A stretch of DNA of 64,000 nt from positions 4,612,375-4,676,374 of the forward strand of contig NZ_CP125652.1 in the NCBI RefSeq assembly GCF_030053135.1, written 5' to 3'. How positions within the stretch are numbered: the stretch's first letter is position 1; each line of letters begins with the position of its first letter. Shown in pieces: positions 17,910-26,798 of the stretch. The notes under the pieces are model-generated. The model searched no databases, was not told the origin of the DNA, and saw only the letters and a list, made by a program, of their open reading frames with translations. Position numbers and translations under genes: made by a program. The DNA is from Rhizobium sp. BT04. Lineage in GTDB: Bacteria; Pseudomonadota; Alphaproteobacteria; Rhizobiales; Rhizobiaceae.

Positions 17910-17951
17910 GTCGCCTCGACCATTTATCCTCTTGAAATTCCAATCAGAAAT
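17910..17951 (+). repeat. Right attachment-like repeat (attR)
   Basis: Copy of the tRNA-Pro 3' end and the following bases, with five transitions against 11582-11623. One of these falls in the acceptor-stem part (CGCCTCG instead of CGCCCCG). It marks the right limit of the island. Confidence 0.65.
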
Positions 17952-18005
17952 ATCACGGTGTTTAGATTCCGCGATCTCTCACGTATGGCTGCAGAGCGGC
18001 GGGCG

Positions 18006-18638
18006 TCAGTGCGGTTTCTGAGCGATCGCGATCATCGATTTTGCTAGCAGCGGAATCCTGCCGACATATTCGAAGTCGACGTCTTCGAAGCCTGTTTCCA
18101 GCAGCAGTGTGCTCAGCGTTCCGGGAGACCAGAATTTGATGTGGCCATGGTCCTTGAGCGGCATGAAATGGTCGTCCATCTTGCCGCTGACGGCCAAGGC
18201 CAGATTTTTCCAGTAACCGTGAAACGGCGTCGACATCACGGCGATGCCGCCGGGCTTCACCAGATCGTACATGGTGGCCGAGAAAGCCTTGGGGTCATAA
18301 ACGTGCTCAACCACTTCGAGGCTTATCACCGCATCGAAGGTCCCATACCGGCTGGAAAGATCTTCGTAACCGGAGCCGATCTCCAGCGGGAGATCGGGGT
18401 GGGCCGTTCTCGCTTTCGCAATGCCGTCCGCGGACGGGTCGACGCCGACGACATCATAGCCCTTTTCCGCAAGCACGGCTGCGGCGCCGCCGGTACCGCA
18501 GCCGAGGTCGAAGACCGCCGTTTCATTTGCCGCCTGAAAACTGTTCTCAAGAACATCGACAACGGCCGGCAAAATATAGGAATGGGCGGTCGTCGGTTTG
18601 GCATGCACATAGGTCGTCGCGTCTAGTTCGATAGACAT
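18006..18638 (-). CDS. Class I SAM-dependent methyltransferase (UbiG/methyltransferase-11 type)
   Basis: A 210-residue protein with SAM-binding motif I VFDLGCGTGGAAAVL (about 42-56), an acidic residue after strand 2 (VVGVDPS) and the motif IV region FDAVISLEVVEHV. These are typical of small-molecule O- or C-methyltransferases. The substrate is unknown. An AGGAGG site precedes the ATG. It is the first chromosomal gene right of the island, transcribed toward it. Confidence 0.88.
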   Translation of the reverse strand: MSIELDATTYVHAKPTTAHSYILPAVVDVLENSFQAANETAVFDLGCGTGGAAAVLAEKGYDVVGVDPSADGIAKARTAHPDLPLEIGSGYEDLSSRYGTFDAVISLEVVEHVYDPKAFSATMYDLVKPGGIAVMSTPFHGYWKNLALAVSGKMDDHFMPLKDHGHIKFWSPGTLSTLLLETGFEDVDFEYVGRIPLLAKSMIAIAQKPH

Positions 18639-19226
18639 TTTGCCTCCTGGAGTAGTGAGCCCGCCAACCCAATAATACGCAACACAAGGGTACGGCGGAC
18701 TTTGACGGCAGTGTGGTGTCCCTGTGGTATTAAAGTGATTAGCGCCGAAGGCGCTCGCAGCGGCTGGGCGCCGGGTCGTTCGGCTCTACCCGCTGCGCGC
18801 AGCATCCTTCAGCCTGATCACTATCCGAACCACGCTGTCTCAAGGGCGATTGGTACCTGAGGATCGCCTTATGAAAGATCCGAAGTTGATTGACAGTGTG
18901 CCGGGAAGGTGCTGAGAACGGGCCGCAACCCGGATGCACCGCATTTTTGTCGGTCAACGGTCGCTAGGTCGGTGCTGGCGCTTCAACTATTTAAAATAAA
19001 TAACGCAAGCAAATGCCATTTGAAGGTGTGGATTAAATAATACTGTAGTTTTTTATGGCGATCCCTCAGTTGAGGGAGGTGGATGTTGTTGGATTTTGTT
19101 AAAACTGTACCGTTTTTAGAGTAAATAGCCAAATTTTTAACTTAACTAACGTGAAATCTCTTCGCATTCGTGTGGATGCGTTGTAGATTAACATTATCCT
19201 TGGTCACGATAGCCTAGTGCGAGCGT
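18639..19226. other. Intergenic region of about 590 bases
   Basis: No supported gene. The first half is GC-rich with a short AGCGCCGAAGGCGCT hairpin near 18738-18752. The second half (from about 18980) is AT-rich and contains an inverted repeat TCCCTCA-GT-TGAGGGA near 19063-19078. It could hold the promoter of the next small gene. Confidence 0.4.
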
Positions 19227-19442
19227 ATGGCGGATATGAAGCAAAATCTAACTTGCAAACAGGCCCTCGCCAGTGCGTTCCAGGCTCTGTCGGACGAGGC
19301 CGTCAAAGCCGGCTGGTCGGAGGGCGATGTCGCCCTCGCGCTTGCTGAACTCGCCGAGGAGCGGGTGATCGAGATTACCGCCAAGGTGATCATGGAAGGC
19401 TCCATCCATCCCCAGTTCGCCGCCGGCGGCCGCAGCAGTTAA
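19227..19442 (+). CDS. Small conserved hypothetical protein
   Basis: A 71-residue, mainly helical acidic protein (MADMKQNLTCKQALASAFQ start). A second ATG at 19236 could be the true start. It is preceded by a long AT-rich leader. The composition and helix pattern (EGDVALALAELAEERVIEI) look like a real short rhizobial protein. No function is assigned. Confidence 0.6.
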   Translation: MADMKQNLTCKQALASAFQALSDEAVKAGWSEGDVALALAELAEERVIEITAKVIMEGSIHPQFAAGGRSS

Positions 19443-19715
19443 TCTCAGAGCCACGGTGGAACAACTAGGCTGCTGGTTGAAGAAAGCACCCGCACGGGGA
19501 GGGAAGGCGTTTTTCGCTCTCGCCTGCGCTCACTGCCTCCTGCTGTAAAAGCCGCACCAACGCGCGGGACAGGATTTTGTTCCCCAATTTTGCTTCGGGG
19601 AAATCTGCGTAGTTGCTAAAGTTCAAGCCGTCGCGCATAATCATTTTTGTCGGTTGCGGAGGGCGGCCGGCAATGCAAGCGTGGATGCGTTTGCCCTCGG
19701 AGGAAATGCGGCGTG

Positions 19716-19928
19716 ATGTTACGATCATCAATCCATCCGCATGATTTACCGCTGTTTTCGGAAGATCTCGATCTGCTTTCAAAGGTGCTCGACAAGGTCT
19801 GCGACGAGCGCGGCCTCGTCAGGACAACGCCGGAGGCCGAGCGGATCGGTGCGGTCATCATTCAGCTCTACAGGCAGGGCGTGAAGGACGGCGGCAAACT
19901 CGCCGATTTGGCAAAGACCTATCTCTGA
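19716..19928 (+). CDS. Small conserved hypothetical protein
   Basis: A 70-residue protein starting MLRSSIHPHDLPLFSEDL. The frame is open further upstream to 19647; a GGAGG lies 12 bases before the ATG and 9 before a GTG at 19713, so either may be used. The helical pattern and regular codon use (ERIGAVIIQLYRQGVKDGGKLADLAKTYL end) support a real gene. Function unknown. Confidence 0.6.
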   Translation: MLRSSIHPHDLPLFSEDLDLLSKVLDKVCDERGLVRTTPEAERIGAVIIQLYRQGVKDGGKLADLAKTYL

Positions 19929-19931
19929 TAT

Positions 19932-20083
19932 TCAGTTCTGCTCGATCGAGACACCGTTCTTGCCGATGCTCATCTCGATCCCCTGCGGCTTGCTCTCCTC
20001 TTGGAAGATGTAAGCGCCGAGGCCAATGACGGCGGCGACGAGAGCATGCCGATGATGAGATAGAGACCATTGCTGCGGTTCAA
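19932..20083 (-). pseudogene. Frameshifted small membrane-anchored protein
   Basis: On the minus strand a TTG at 20083-20081, after CAGGGACA, starts LNRSNGLYLIIGML, a membrane helix. If a two-base duplication near 20040-20044 is removed, the frame continues VAAVIGLGAYIFQEESKP and ends GIEMSIGKNGVSIEQN with a stop at 19932. The result is a small single-helix protein with a conserved-looking polar tail. As given, the frame is broken. Confidence 0.5.
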
Positions 20084-20159
20084 GTGACTGTCCCTGATAT
20101 GTGATGGGCCCCGATACGTGATGAGACAGCGGGAACGCCTAGGTGACCGATTGGTTCCG

Positions 20160-20453
20160 TCAGTCGTCGTTGGCGGCGTTGAGGTTCTCCGGCCGGATAC
20201 CGTCGTCGCTCGTGGTGCGTGCGCGCAACCGGATGCCGGGGCCGCCTTCATCCTGATTGCCGCTCGACAGGAAGATGATGCCGTGCGCCTCGAGCGTGTT
20301 GCGCACATCGAACAGCGCATGCGGCTCGCCCGCAAATTCGCCGGTTTCCAGCGCCGCTACGGTCTCGACCGGCAGGCCGCTTGCGGCGGCGAGCTCTTCG
20401 ATGCTCATCCCGATCATGGCGCGCGCGCCGCGTATCTGTGTTGCTGTTATCAT
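20160..20453 (-). CDS. XRE-family helix-turn-helix protein
   Basis: A 97-residue protein whose N-terminal two thirds form a five-helix XRE DNA-binding domain (ITATQIRGARAMIGMSIEEL, then AAASGLPVETVAALE as the turn and recognition helix). A short basic/acidic tail follows. It is probably a small transcriptional regulator. It lies 49 bases downstream of the ROK gene on the same strand. Confidence 0.8.
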   Translation of the reverse strand: MITATQIRGARAMIGMSIEELAAASGLPVETVAALETGEFAGEPHALFDVRNTLEAHGIIFLSSGNQDEGGPGIRLRARTTSDDGIRPENLNAANDD

Positions 20454-20502
20454 GACGGAAAATCTAGCGCATTCACCGTAGTTCTCAAGTGGCGCGGGCC
20501 GA

Positions 20503-21684
20503 TCAAGCGTCCTTCAATTTCACACCAAACAGATCGTCATGCATGCGCTCGACCGCGATCCCCATGCCTCCCATGAGGGCGGCCCGGTTCCCGAAACGGC
20601 TGATCTCGATGCGTGGCGGATAGGGCGTGCAACGCGGCAGGAAGCCGCGGATGGCGTTGACGAGTTCCGGTCTTGCGCCGATGCTGCCGCCAGTGATCAC
20701 CAGTTCAGGATCAAGAGTTGCGCCGATTGCCGCAATGGCGACCGCCACCAGCCTTGCCGTCTCTTCGATTGCCGCGACGGCGCTTGTTTCTCCTGCATTG
20801 AACGCGGCGAAGAGATCGGCGACGGTGGATGCGTTGCGCCCGCCAAAACCGATATAGCGGCGCAGCATGGCGACGCTGCCGACCGCGGTCTCAAAGGTTC
20901 CCAGCGTAAAGCCGCCAGGATCAAAAGCATCTCCACCGATCGGAAGATAGGCGATCTCGCCGGCCGCGCCACGCGCGCCGCGCAACAGAGCGCCATTGGC
21001 GATGATGCCCATACCGACGCCGGTTCCGAGAGCAATGAAAGCAAAATTGCCGGTCTCGACACCGTGTCCCCGCCATCTCTCGCCCTGCGCGGCCAAATTG
21101 ACGTCATTTTCGACGATCACCGGTATGCCCATCTTGTCGCTGAAGACCTGACGCAGATTGATGGCGTCAATGCCGGGAATGTTTGGCGCCACATTGATAT
21201 GGCCGGTGGCAGGATCGAGCACGCCGGGACTGCCCAGAACGACGAGGCGGAGTTTGTCGGCGGTCGTTCCGGCCGCAGAGGCGAGTTCAGCGACAAGATC
21301 GCTGAACTGATTGACGAGATGCATTCCGCCGCGCCGGTCTGTCGGCACTTCGGTTTCGGCAACCACATTTCCCAACAGATCGCAGATAGCCGCGGCAATC
21401 TTGGTGCCCCCGAGATCGATGGAGGCCGCCAATCCTGCCCTGGCATTGATTTCGTAGATGATCGCATTCCGTCCCGGGCGCCCATCGGTCTGCCCGATCG
21501 CTTTCAGCCATCCATCATCTTCGAGGTCGCGCACGACATCGGAAATCGTCTGTTTTGATAGGCCGGTAAGCTTCGCGATATCGGCGCGAGAGATCGACCC
21601 GCTCGCCACGACAGTCCGGATCACGGCATGGGTTGAAATTTTTCGTGCGATTGGAGTCTGTACGACAGAAGAGGTCATTGCCAT
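20503..21684 (-). CDS. ROK-family transcriptional regulator (NagC/XylR type)
   Basis: A 393-residue protein. An N-terminal winged helix (THAVIRTVVASGSISRADI, LSKQTISDVV) is followed by a ROK sugar-kinase fold with ATP/sugar motif DLGGTKIAAA, and ALGTGVGMGI and GAAGEIAYLP. The zinc-binding Cys cluster of many ROK proteins is not seen after the AGEI motif. The frame is open to 21819, but ATGs at 21684 and 21678 begin the normal N-terminus. It is divergent from a glycosidase gene, with a perfect palindrome between them, so it is likely the local sugar-responsive regulator. Confidence 0.88.
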   Translation of the reverse strand: MAMTSSVVQTPIARKISTHAVIRTVVASGSISRADIAKLTGLSKQTISDVVRDLEDDGWLKAIGQTDGRPGRNAIIYEINARAGLAASIDLGGTKIAAAICDLLGNVVAETEVPTDRRGGMHLVNQFSDLVAELASAAGTTADKLRLVVLGSPGVLDPATGHINVAPNIPGIDAINLRQVFSDKMGIPVIVENDVNLAAQGERWRGHGVETGNFAFIALGTGVGMGIIANGALLRGARGAAGEIAYLPIGGDAFDPGGFTLGTFETAVGSVAMLRRYIGFGGRNASTVADLFAAFNAGETSAVAAIEETARLVAVAIAAIGATLDPELVITGGSIGARPELVNAIRGFLPRCTPYPPRIEISRFGNRAALMGGMGIAVERMHDDLFGVKLKDA

Positions 21685-21729
21685 CCAGGCTAGCTCAATC
21701 CAATTAGTTCGGTGCGTATACTTAATTGG

Positions 21730-21755
21730 CGCGCTATTGGCTGGCCAATAGCGCG
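21730..21755. promoter_or_regulatory. Perfect 26-base palindrome, candidate ROK operator
   Basis: Two perfect 12-base arms (CGCGCTATTGGC and GCCAATAGCGCG) around TG, between the divergent ROK and glycosidase genes. It lies 46 bases upstream of the ROK start. Position and symmetry fit an operator for the ROK repressor. Confidence 0.5.
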
Positions 21756-21832
21756 ATACGGCGAATTCTGGGCTGTCTCTGATCGCATTTACCGGCTTTT
21801 GGTACACCAAGGCCTCCACTTTGTCTATGTCC

Positions 21833-21860
21833 TTGACAAAAGGAGGGCCGCCTGTAGGCT
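21833..21860 (+). promoter_or_regulatory. Candidate promoter of the glycosidase gene
   Basis: TTGACA at 21833-21838 and TAGGCT at 21855-21860 with a 16-base spacer, 25 bases ahead of the start codon at 21885. The -10 is weak. Confidence 0.35.
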
Positions 21861-21884
21861 GGGATCAACGTGCGGGGATTGCCG

Positions 21885-23642
21885 ATGATAAAGCCCTCGA
21901 CTGATGGACAGCTTTCTGCCGAACAAGGCGTTTTACTGCCTGTCATGGCGCCACGCCTTCAGGCGGATGTTCATCCGGACGGCTATGCTGATCTCGCCCT
22001 TTGGGGCGCCGGCAGTCTGGGGCGCGTGAGATTTTCTGCAATCGGCGGCCCTTATACCTATGCCCCGAACCGAATGATCTCCAAACATGGCGGTGTTTTC
22101 GTTGCGCAGTCGCTGCCGGTGATGTTGATCCGCGGTGTGGGCCTTCGGGGCGTGTATCCCGCGCGTCGTTGCGCCTGGTGGCACGAGCCGGATGGGCAAA
22201 GCGCAAGCGCGAAGTTCACTCGGACCCATCATCGGAAGACTTTCGAAATGGCCTGGGGCGTACTCATTGTGGACGCTCTCGGGTCGGATCTGCGGATTGC
22301 CGTCGGCGCATCGAGAGACGAAGGCGAGAAAGCGCTCGACCTCACCAGTCAAGCGATCATTGCCGAAGCTGCCGAATATGTGGTGCGCTGTGATCTGACG
22401 CCCGACGCCGACCCGCTGATGCGCAGCATGGTCAGCCAGGGGATCCACGCCGCCCTTTCCAGCATCAGGCGGGATGAAAACGGCGCCTTCGCCGGCCTTG
22501 CCGCGGGGCAGGCCTATAGCGCTCCGGCGCGGACCTATTACCGCGATGGTTACTGGACGATGCAGCCGCTTCTGATGCTGGCACCGGAGGCGGTGCGCGA
22601 CGAGATCCGGATTCTCGCCAAGGGAGTGCAGCCGGATGGAGAAGCGCCAAGCGGTGTGATCTTGACGGGGCCTGCGCAATCGCAGGCGTGGCAGCACTTT
22701 GTCGCCGACAGCAAGGCCAATCCCAAAACCCACAAAAGAGCCGTTCCGGAGTACCATAACCGACCGCAGGATTGGTGGAGCGACCATTTCGACAGCCCGC
22801 TTTTCTTCGTTCTTTTCCTGAACGACTATGTCAGCGCAACCAAAGACTTTGCGGAGGTGGAGCGACACTGGACGGTCGTGAAGGCGATCACGGACCGCTA
22901 TCTCAGCCTGGCTGGTCCTGACAGCGTTCTCCCGCTGAAGCCGCGCAACGACCGGGATTGGGCCGACAACGTCTATCGCGAGGGGCTGGTCTCCTATGAT
23001 CTGGGTCTTTTCGTCGGCGCCATGGACGCGGTGGCCAGGCTTGGCGAGGATCTCGATCCCAAGCTTGCCGAACGCGCACGCAAGACAGCAAATCTTGCCC
23101 GCGAAGAGATCGAGGCCAAGCTCTTTGTGCCGGCGACGGGAGGATATGTCGACTATGGAACGCCTGGCGCTTTTGTCGAAGATCATTTGGTGCTCGACAG
23201 CCTGACCTTGTCGCGGTTCGCTGCGATTTCGGGGCAGAAGGCCGTAGGCTTGCTGAGCGCTTTTGAAAGCAAACTCGAAACGCGTCACAATCAGGAACAG
23301 CCCTATGGCAGTTGGGGTGTGATGTGCGCCTATCCGCCCTTCAAGCGGCAAAGCGATCTGCGATCCAAGACCGCTTTTCCCTACCGCTACCATAATGGCT
23401 CGGACTGGCCCTATTGGGACGGCGCCTATGCCGAAGAACGCCTTCGCCACGGACTTGGAGGTGCGCGCTACGCGTTGACGCGCTGGTGGCAAACCTGTCT
23501 CGACAATGGCTGGATCGGTGCGGTGGAATATTTCTCGCCGCCATACGGGCGCGGCTCCCTGCTTCAGGGCTGGAGTACCATGCCGGCAGCGGTTGTTTTA
23601 AAATACGGACTTGACGCGGCAAATTCGGAGCCAATGTCATGA
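21885..23642 (+). CDS. Six-hairpin (alpha/alpha)6 glycoside hydrolase, MGH1/amylo-alpha-1,6-glucosidase-like
   Basis: A 585-residue protein without signal peptide, so cytoplasmic. The ATG at 21885 follows GCGGGGA; a GTG at 21870 is an alternative. The C-terminal 400 residues show the repeated helices of six-hairpin glycosidases (YYRDGYWTMQPLLML, PQDWWSDHFDSP, NDRDWADNVYREG, GSDWPYWDGAYAE). Such enzymes cut alpha-linked glucosides or rhamnosides after uptake. It shares a locus with a ROK regulator and a sugar ABC transporter, suggesting it processes the imported oligosaccharide. The exact bond is unknown. Confidence 0.8.
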   Translation: MIKPSTDGQLSAEQGVLLPVMAPRLQADVHPDGYADLALWGAGSLGRVRFSAIGGPYTYAPNRMISKHGGVFVAQSLPVMLIRGVGLRGVYPARRCAWWHEPDGQSASAKFTRTHHRKTFEMAWGVLIVDALGSDLRIAVGASRDEGEKALDLTSQAIIAEAAEYVVRCDLTPDADPLMRSMVSQGIHAALSSIRRDENGAFAGLAAGQAYSAPARTYYRDGYWTMQPLLMLAPEAVRDEIRILAKGVQPDGEAPSGVILTGPAQSQAWQHFVADSKANPKTHKRAVPEYHNRPQDWWSDHFDSPLFFVLFLNDYVSATKDFAEVERHWTVVKAITDRYLSLAGPDSVLPLKPRNDRDWADNVYREGLVSYDLGLFVGAMDAVARLGEDLDPKLAERARKTANLAREEIEAKLFVPATGGYVDYGTPGAFVEDHLVLDSLTLSRFAAISGQKAVGLLSAFESKLETRHNQEQPYGSWGVMCAYPPFKRQSDLRSKTAFPYRYHNGSDWPYWDGAYAEERLRHGLGGARYALTRWWQTCLDNGWIGAVEYFSPPYGRGSLLQGWSTMPAAVVLKYGLDAANSEPMS

Positions 23643-23656
23643 GCACGCTATCGGCT

Positions 23657-24271
23657 TCAGCCGGGTTCCCCATCGATGCGCATGGCAAAGGCGACGGAAC
23701 CATCCCGCTCGAATTCGGAAAAGCCAAGGTGACGGTAGAAACCTTTGGCGCGTTCGTTGTTTGGATCGACACCGAGATGCACAGCTTTGACCCCATGCTT
23801 TCGAAGCGCCTGAAGCTCGGTGCCGATCATCCTGCGCCCCCAGCCGCCGGCCTGAAGCCCGGGAAGAATGTTGATGTGAAGATGCGCCGGGTAATCGTCT
23901 TGAAGCCACGTCGTTCCGCTGCGCGGATTTTGAATGCGTTCGATCACGTCGGCATCGCGCGGACGGCTGGGCGTCAGTCCGGCGGTCTGCTGGCGCACGA
24001 ACGGCCACCAGTTTGCTTCCAGCTCTTTGTCGAATCCGCTGGTATCGGACACCCCGACGACATAGCCGACCGGCCGGTTGTCATGCACGAGAACAAAGGC
24101 AAAGTCTCTGGCAAACTTGAGATAGGGGACCGACCAGATGTAACCGGGCAGATGCGGATCGCTATAAAGCGCGCCGGCATCCTCGCCGCCATTGGCGGTT
24201 TTCAGGCAGATGTCGAAAAGCGCTTCGGTATCGGCTTCAATCGCCGGGCGGATGAAGCAACTGGTGTCCAT
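23657..24271 (-). CDS. GNAT-family N-acetyltransferase
   Basis: A 204-residue protein. The ATG at 24271 is preceded by a perfect AGGAGGT; the frame extends to 24307. The acetyl-CoA loop is in the GLQAGGWGRRMIGTEL region, and the C-terminal half ends with the usual GVDPNNERAKGFYRHLGF. It resembles the acetyltransferase-like domain related to O-GlcNAcase C-termini. It is inserted between the glycosidase and the binding-protein gene on the opposite strand. The substrate, perhaps an amino sugar, is a guess. Confidence 0.85.
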   Translation of the reverse strand: MDTSCFIRPAIEADTEALFDICLKTANGGEDAGALYSDPHLPGYIWSVPYLKFARDFAFVLVHDNRPVGYVVGVSDTSGFDKELEANWWPFVRQQTAGLTPSRPRDADVIERIQNPRSGTTWLQDDYPAHLHINILPGLQAGGWGRRMIGTELQALRKHGVKAVHLGVDPNNERAKGFYRHLGFSEFERDGSVAFAMRIDGEPG

Positions 24272-24437
24272 CGCTTTGCCACCTCCTGCGTGGCGCTTTG
24301 TCATCATCGGTCGCGAGAGAGACTCATGCGTTGACGATTACCTCAGATTCGCAGGCCTGGGGAAGGAAACGTTCGGCCGGTGCCCGGCGCCAAGGCTCGG
24401 ACGGGGAGTGGAGAATAAACCAAATGAGGTGGAGCAG

Positions 24438-25772
24438 ATGAAAAGAACCGTGAAATCGATCAGCATACTGCCGGCATACCGATTGAAAGCAGCTGTCGCG
24501 CTTGCCGGCGCGGCGCTTGTGAGTTTCGGCCTTTCCGCCGCCCGCGCCGACGATCTGGCCGTGTGGGATGACCAGACCTTCGAAGGCCAGAGCGCGGTCA
24601 TCGAGCAACTGAATAAGGAGTTCGAAGCCGCACATCCCGGTGTCACGATCAAACGCACCGCCCGCACCTTCGATGACATGAAATTGACGCTGAAGCTTGC
24701 GGTTTCGGCAGGCGATGGCCCTGTCGTCACCAAGGTCAACCAGGGCGCCGGCGACATGGGCGCGATGGTCAAGGAAGGTTTGCTCCTGCCGGTCGACGAC
24801 TACATCAAGACCTATGGGTGGGATAAGCGGCAGTCGGATTCCGTGCTGGCGCGAGACCGCTGGGATGGGCCGAAGTTTGGGGTCGGCAAGACCTACGGCA
24901 TATCAGGCCTCGCCGAAATCGTCGGCCTCTATTACAACAAGAAGATCCTCGACGACGCGGGCGTGGCGCTGCCGCAGACCTTCGAAGAGCTTTTGGCCGA
25001 TCTCGACAAGCTGAAGGAAAAAGGCGTCGCGCCCTTCATGATGGGCTCGGCCAAGCAGCATCTTGCCCTGCACATGATCGGTGCCATCGATCAGGCACAT
25101 ATCGACGCGGCCAATCGCGCCGAACTTGACGACCTGATCTACGGCAAAGGCGGCTCCTGGAACACCAAGGGGAACATCGAATCGGCCAAACTCGTGCAGC
25201 AATGGGCGCAGGGCGGCTATTTCTACCCAGGCTTCGAAGGCATCTCGGGTGACGACGCCGTCCAGCTTTTCATATCAGGGCAGGGCGCTTTCCTGATCTC
25301 CGGGACCTGGTACTTCGGTGACATGCAAAATAATCCGGATATCGGCTTCATGGCCATTCCCGCTCCGAAGGGTATTTCCAAGCCCATGAGTGTCGGCGGC
25401 GTGGATCTTGCCTGGGCGATAACGAGCCTTGCCAAAGACAAGGCAAAGCAGGACCTGGCCGGCGAGTACATCGACTATATGGTTTCGGAAAAGGCCGCTG
25501 AGAGCTGGGCCGCTGCCGGCTATCTTCCGGCAACATCGCTCCCGGCGGATGCAAAGCCCAAGCTCACGCCGCTCCTGACCTCCGGCATCGAGATGTGGAA
25601 GACACTCAACGCCAATGATGCGCTCGGCCATTACCCCGATTGGTCCAGCCCGACGATGCTGAAGACGATCGACGACAACACCCCGCTTCTCCTGTCGGGC
25701 AAGATCACGCCCGAAGCCTTTGTCGATGCCATGGACAAGGATTATCAGGCCTATCTGAAGGACAAGAAGTAA
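24438..25772 (+). CDS. Sugar ABC transporter substrate-binding protein (CUT1 family)
   Basis: A 444-residue periplasmic protein. The signal peptide ends SFGLSAARA before DDLAV. The mature part is a type 1 extracellular solute-binding fold (GDGPVVTKVNQGAGDMG, GLYYNKKILDDAGV, and the hinge region FISGQGAFLISGTWYFGDM). The ATG at 24438 follows GAGGTGGAG. It delivers an oligosaccharide to the two permeases encoded just downstream. The sugar is unknown. Confidence 0.92.
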   Translation: MKRTVKSISILPAYRLKAAVALAGAALVSFGLSAARADDLAVWDDQTFEGQSAVIEQLNKEFEAAHPGVTIKRTARTFDDMKLTLKLAVSAGDGPVVTKVNQGAGDMGAMVKEGLLLPVDDYIKTYGWDKRQSDSVLARDRWDGPKFGVGKTYGISGLAEIVGLYYNKKILDDAGVALPQTFEELLADLDKLKEKGVAPFMMGSAKQHLALHMIGAIDQAHIDAANRAELDDLIYGKGGSWNTKGNIESAKLVQQWAQGGYFYPGFEGISGDDAVQLFISGQGAFLISGTWYFGDMQNNPDIGFMAIPAPKGISKPMSVGGVDLAWAITSLAKDKAKQDLAGEYIDYMVSEKAAESWAAAGYLPATSLPADAKPKLTPLLTSGIEMWKTLNANDALGHYPDWSSPTMLKTIDDNTPLLLSGKITPEAFVDAMDKDYQAYLKDKK

Positions 25773-25841
25773 TAGCACGGGCGCGGGTCACGGCCGTCTG
25801 CCCGGCGGTCGTGGCCTGTGTCTCGTCGATCCTGAGTTGAA

Positions 25842-26798
25842 ATGAGCGCCGGGAGCTGTGGCTTGCTGCGCGATGACCAGAGCTTTGGCTTCATGGGGTC
25901 CTGGATGAAACGCTCCGCACTTGATGGCTCGCAACATACCAATTTTATCTATTTATTGCCTGGATTGCTGCTCTACGCGGCTTTTGTCTTTGGACCGATT
26001 GTCGCGGCTTTGGGTTTGAGCCTGACCAGCTGGGACGGCTTGACCATGCCCAGATGGGTTGGCCTGGGCAATTACGCCGATCTCTTTTCAGACAGTCGAT
26101 TTTATATTGCCTTGCGCAACAATGCCGAGCTCATGATCTTCTACTGCGTCCTGCCGCTCGTGCTCGGCATAACGCTTGCTGCCTGCGTCTGGAATTTGAA
26201 GCAACGCGAACAACTCGCCCTGCGGACGTTCCTGTTCCTGCCTTACATCATGCCGACCGCCGTGCTGGGCATCATCTGGGCCTGGCTCTACAATCCTGCA
26301 TTCGGCCCGTTCAACCAGTTTTTGAGAGCCGTAGGATTGGGCAGGTTCGCATTACCCTGGCTCGGAGATTTCAATTTCGTGCTTCCCGCCGTTGGGATCG
26401 TTGCCACATGGTATTTCTTCGGTTTTTGCATGGTCATCTTCCTCACCGGAATTCAGCGCATCGACCCGTCTCTTTTCGACGCTGCCAAGGTCGACGGCGC
26501 TTCGGCGCGAAAGACCTTTTTCTGGATAACGCTGCCGCTTCTCATGCCTGAAATAAGGGTGGTTTTGCTGTTGACGGTCATAGCGTCAATCAAGAGCTTC
26601 GACCTCATTTTTACCATGACCCGCGGCGGGCCTGCCAATGCTACGCTGGTGCCGAATATCTACATGTATCAGCTCGGCTTCGAGCTCAATCGGTTCGGCG
26701 CCGCAGCCGCCATCGCCATTGTCGGCGCGTTGCTGACATTCGCAATCAACTATGCAATTCACCGGCTGGTGGGCTCAAAAAGTAAAGGATTGGCTTGA
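25842..26798 (+). CDS. Sugar ABC transporter permease (MalF/UgpA-like)
   Basis: A 318-residue inner-membrane protein with six predicted helices and the EAA loop FDAAKVDGASARKTFFWITLPLL. Start codons at 25893 and 25905 are also possible because the N-terminal 20 residues are polar. It pairs with the next gene, which overlaps its stop by one base. No ATPase gene is found nearby. Confidence 0.92.
   Translation: MSAGSCGLLRDDQSFGFMGSWMKRSALDGSQHTNFIYLLPGLLLYAAFVFGPIVAALGLSLTSWDGLTMPRWVGLGNYADLFSDSRFYIALRNNAELMIFYCVLPLVLGITLAACVWNLKQREQLALRTFLFLPYIMPTAVLGIIWAWLYNPAFGPFNQFLRAVGLGRFALPWLGDFNFVLPAVGIVATWYFFGFCMVIFLTGIQRIDPSLFDAAKVDGASARKTFFWITLPLLMPEIRVVLLLTVIASIKSFDLIFTMTRGGPANATLVPNIYMYQLGFELNRFGAAAAIAIVGALLTFAINYAIHRLVGSKSKGLA

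Noticed and set aside
17320..17943. A single 207-residue gene on the minus strand at the island's right end
   Set aside because: Only its first part resembles polymerase IV and it then leaves frame; it is better read as a frameshifted dinB fragment.
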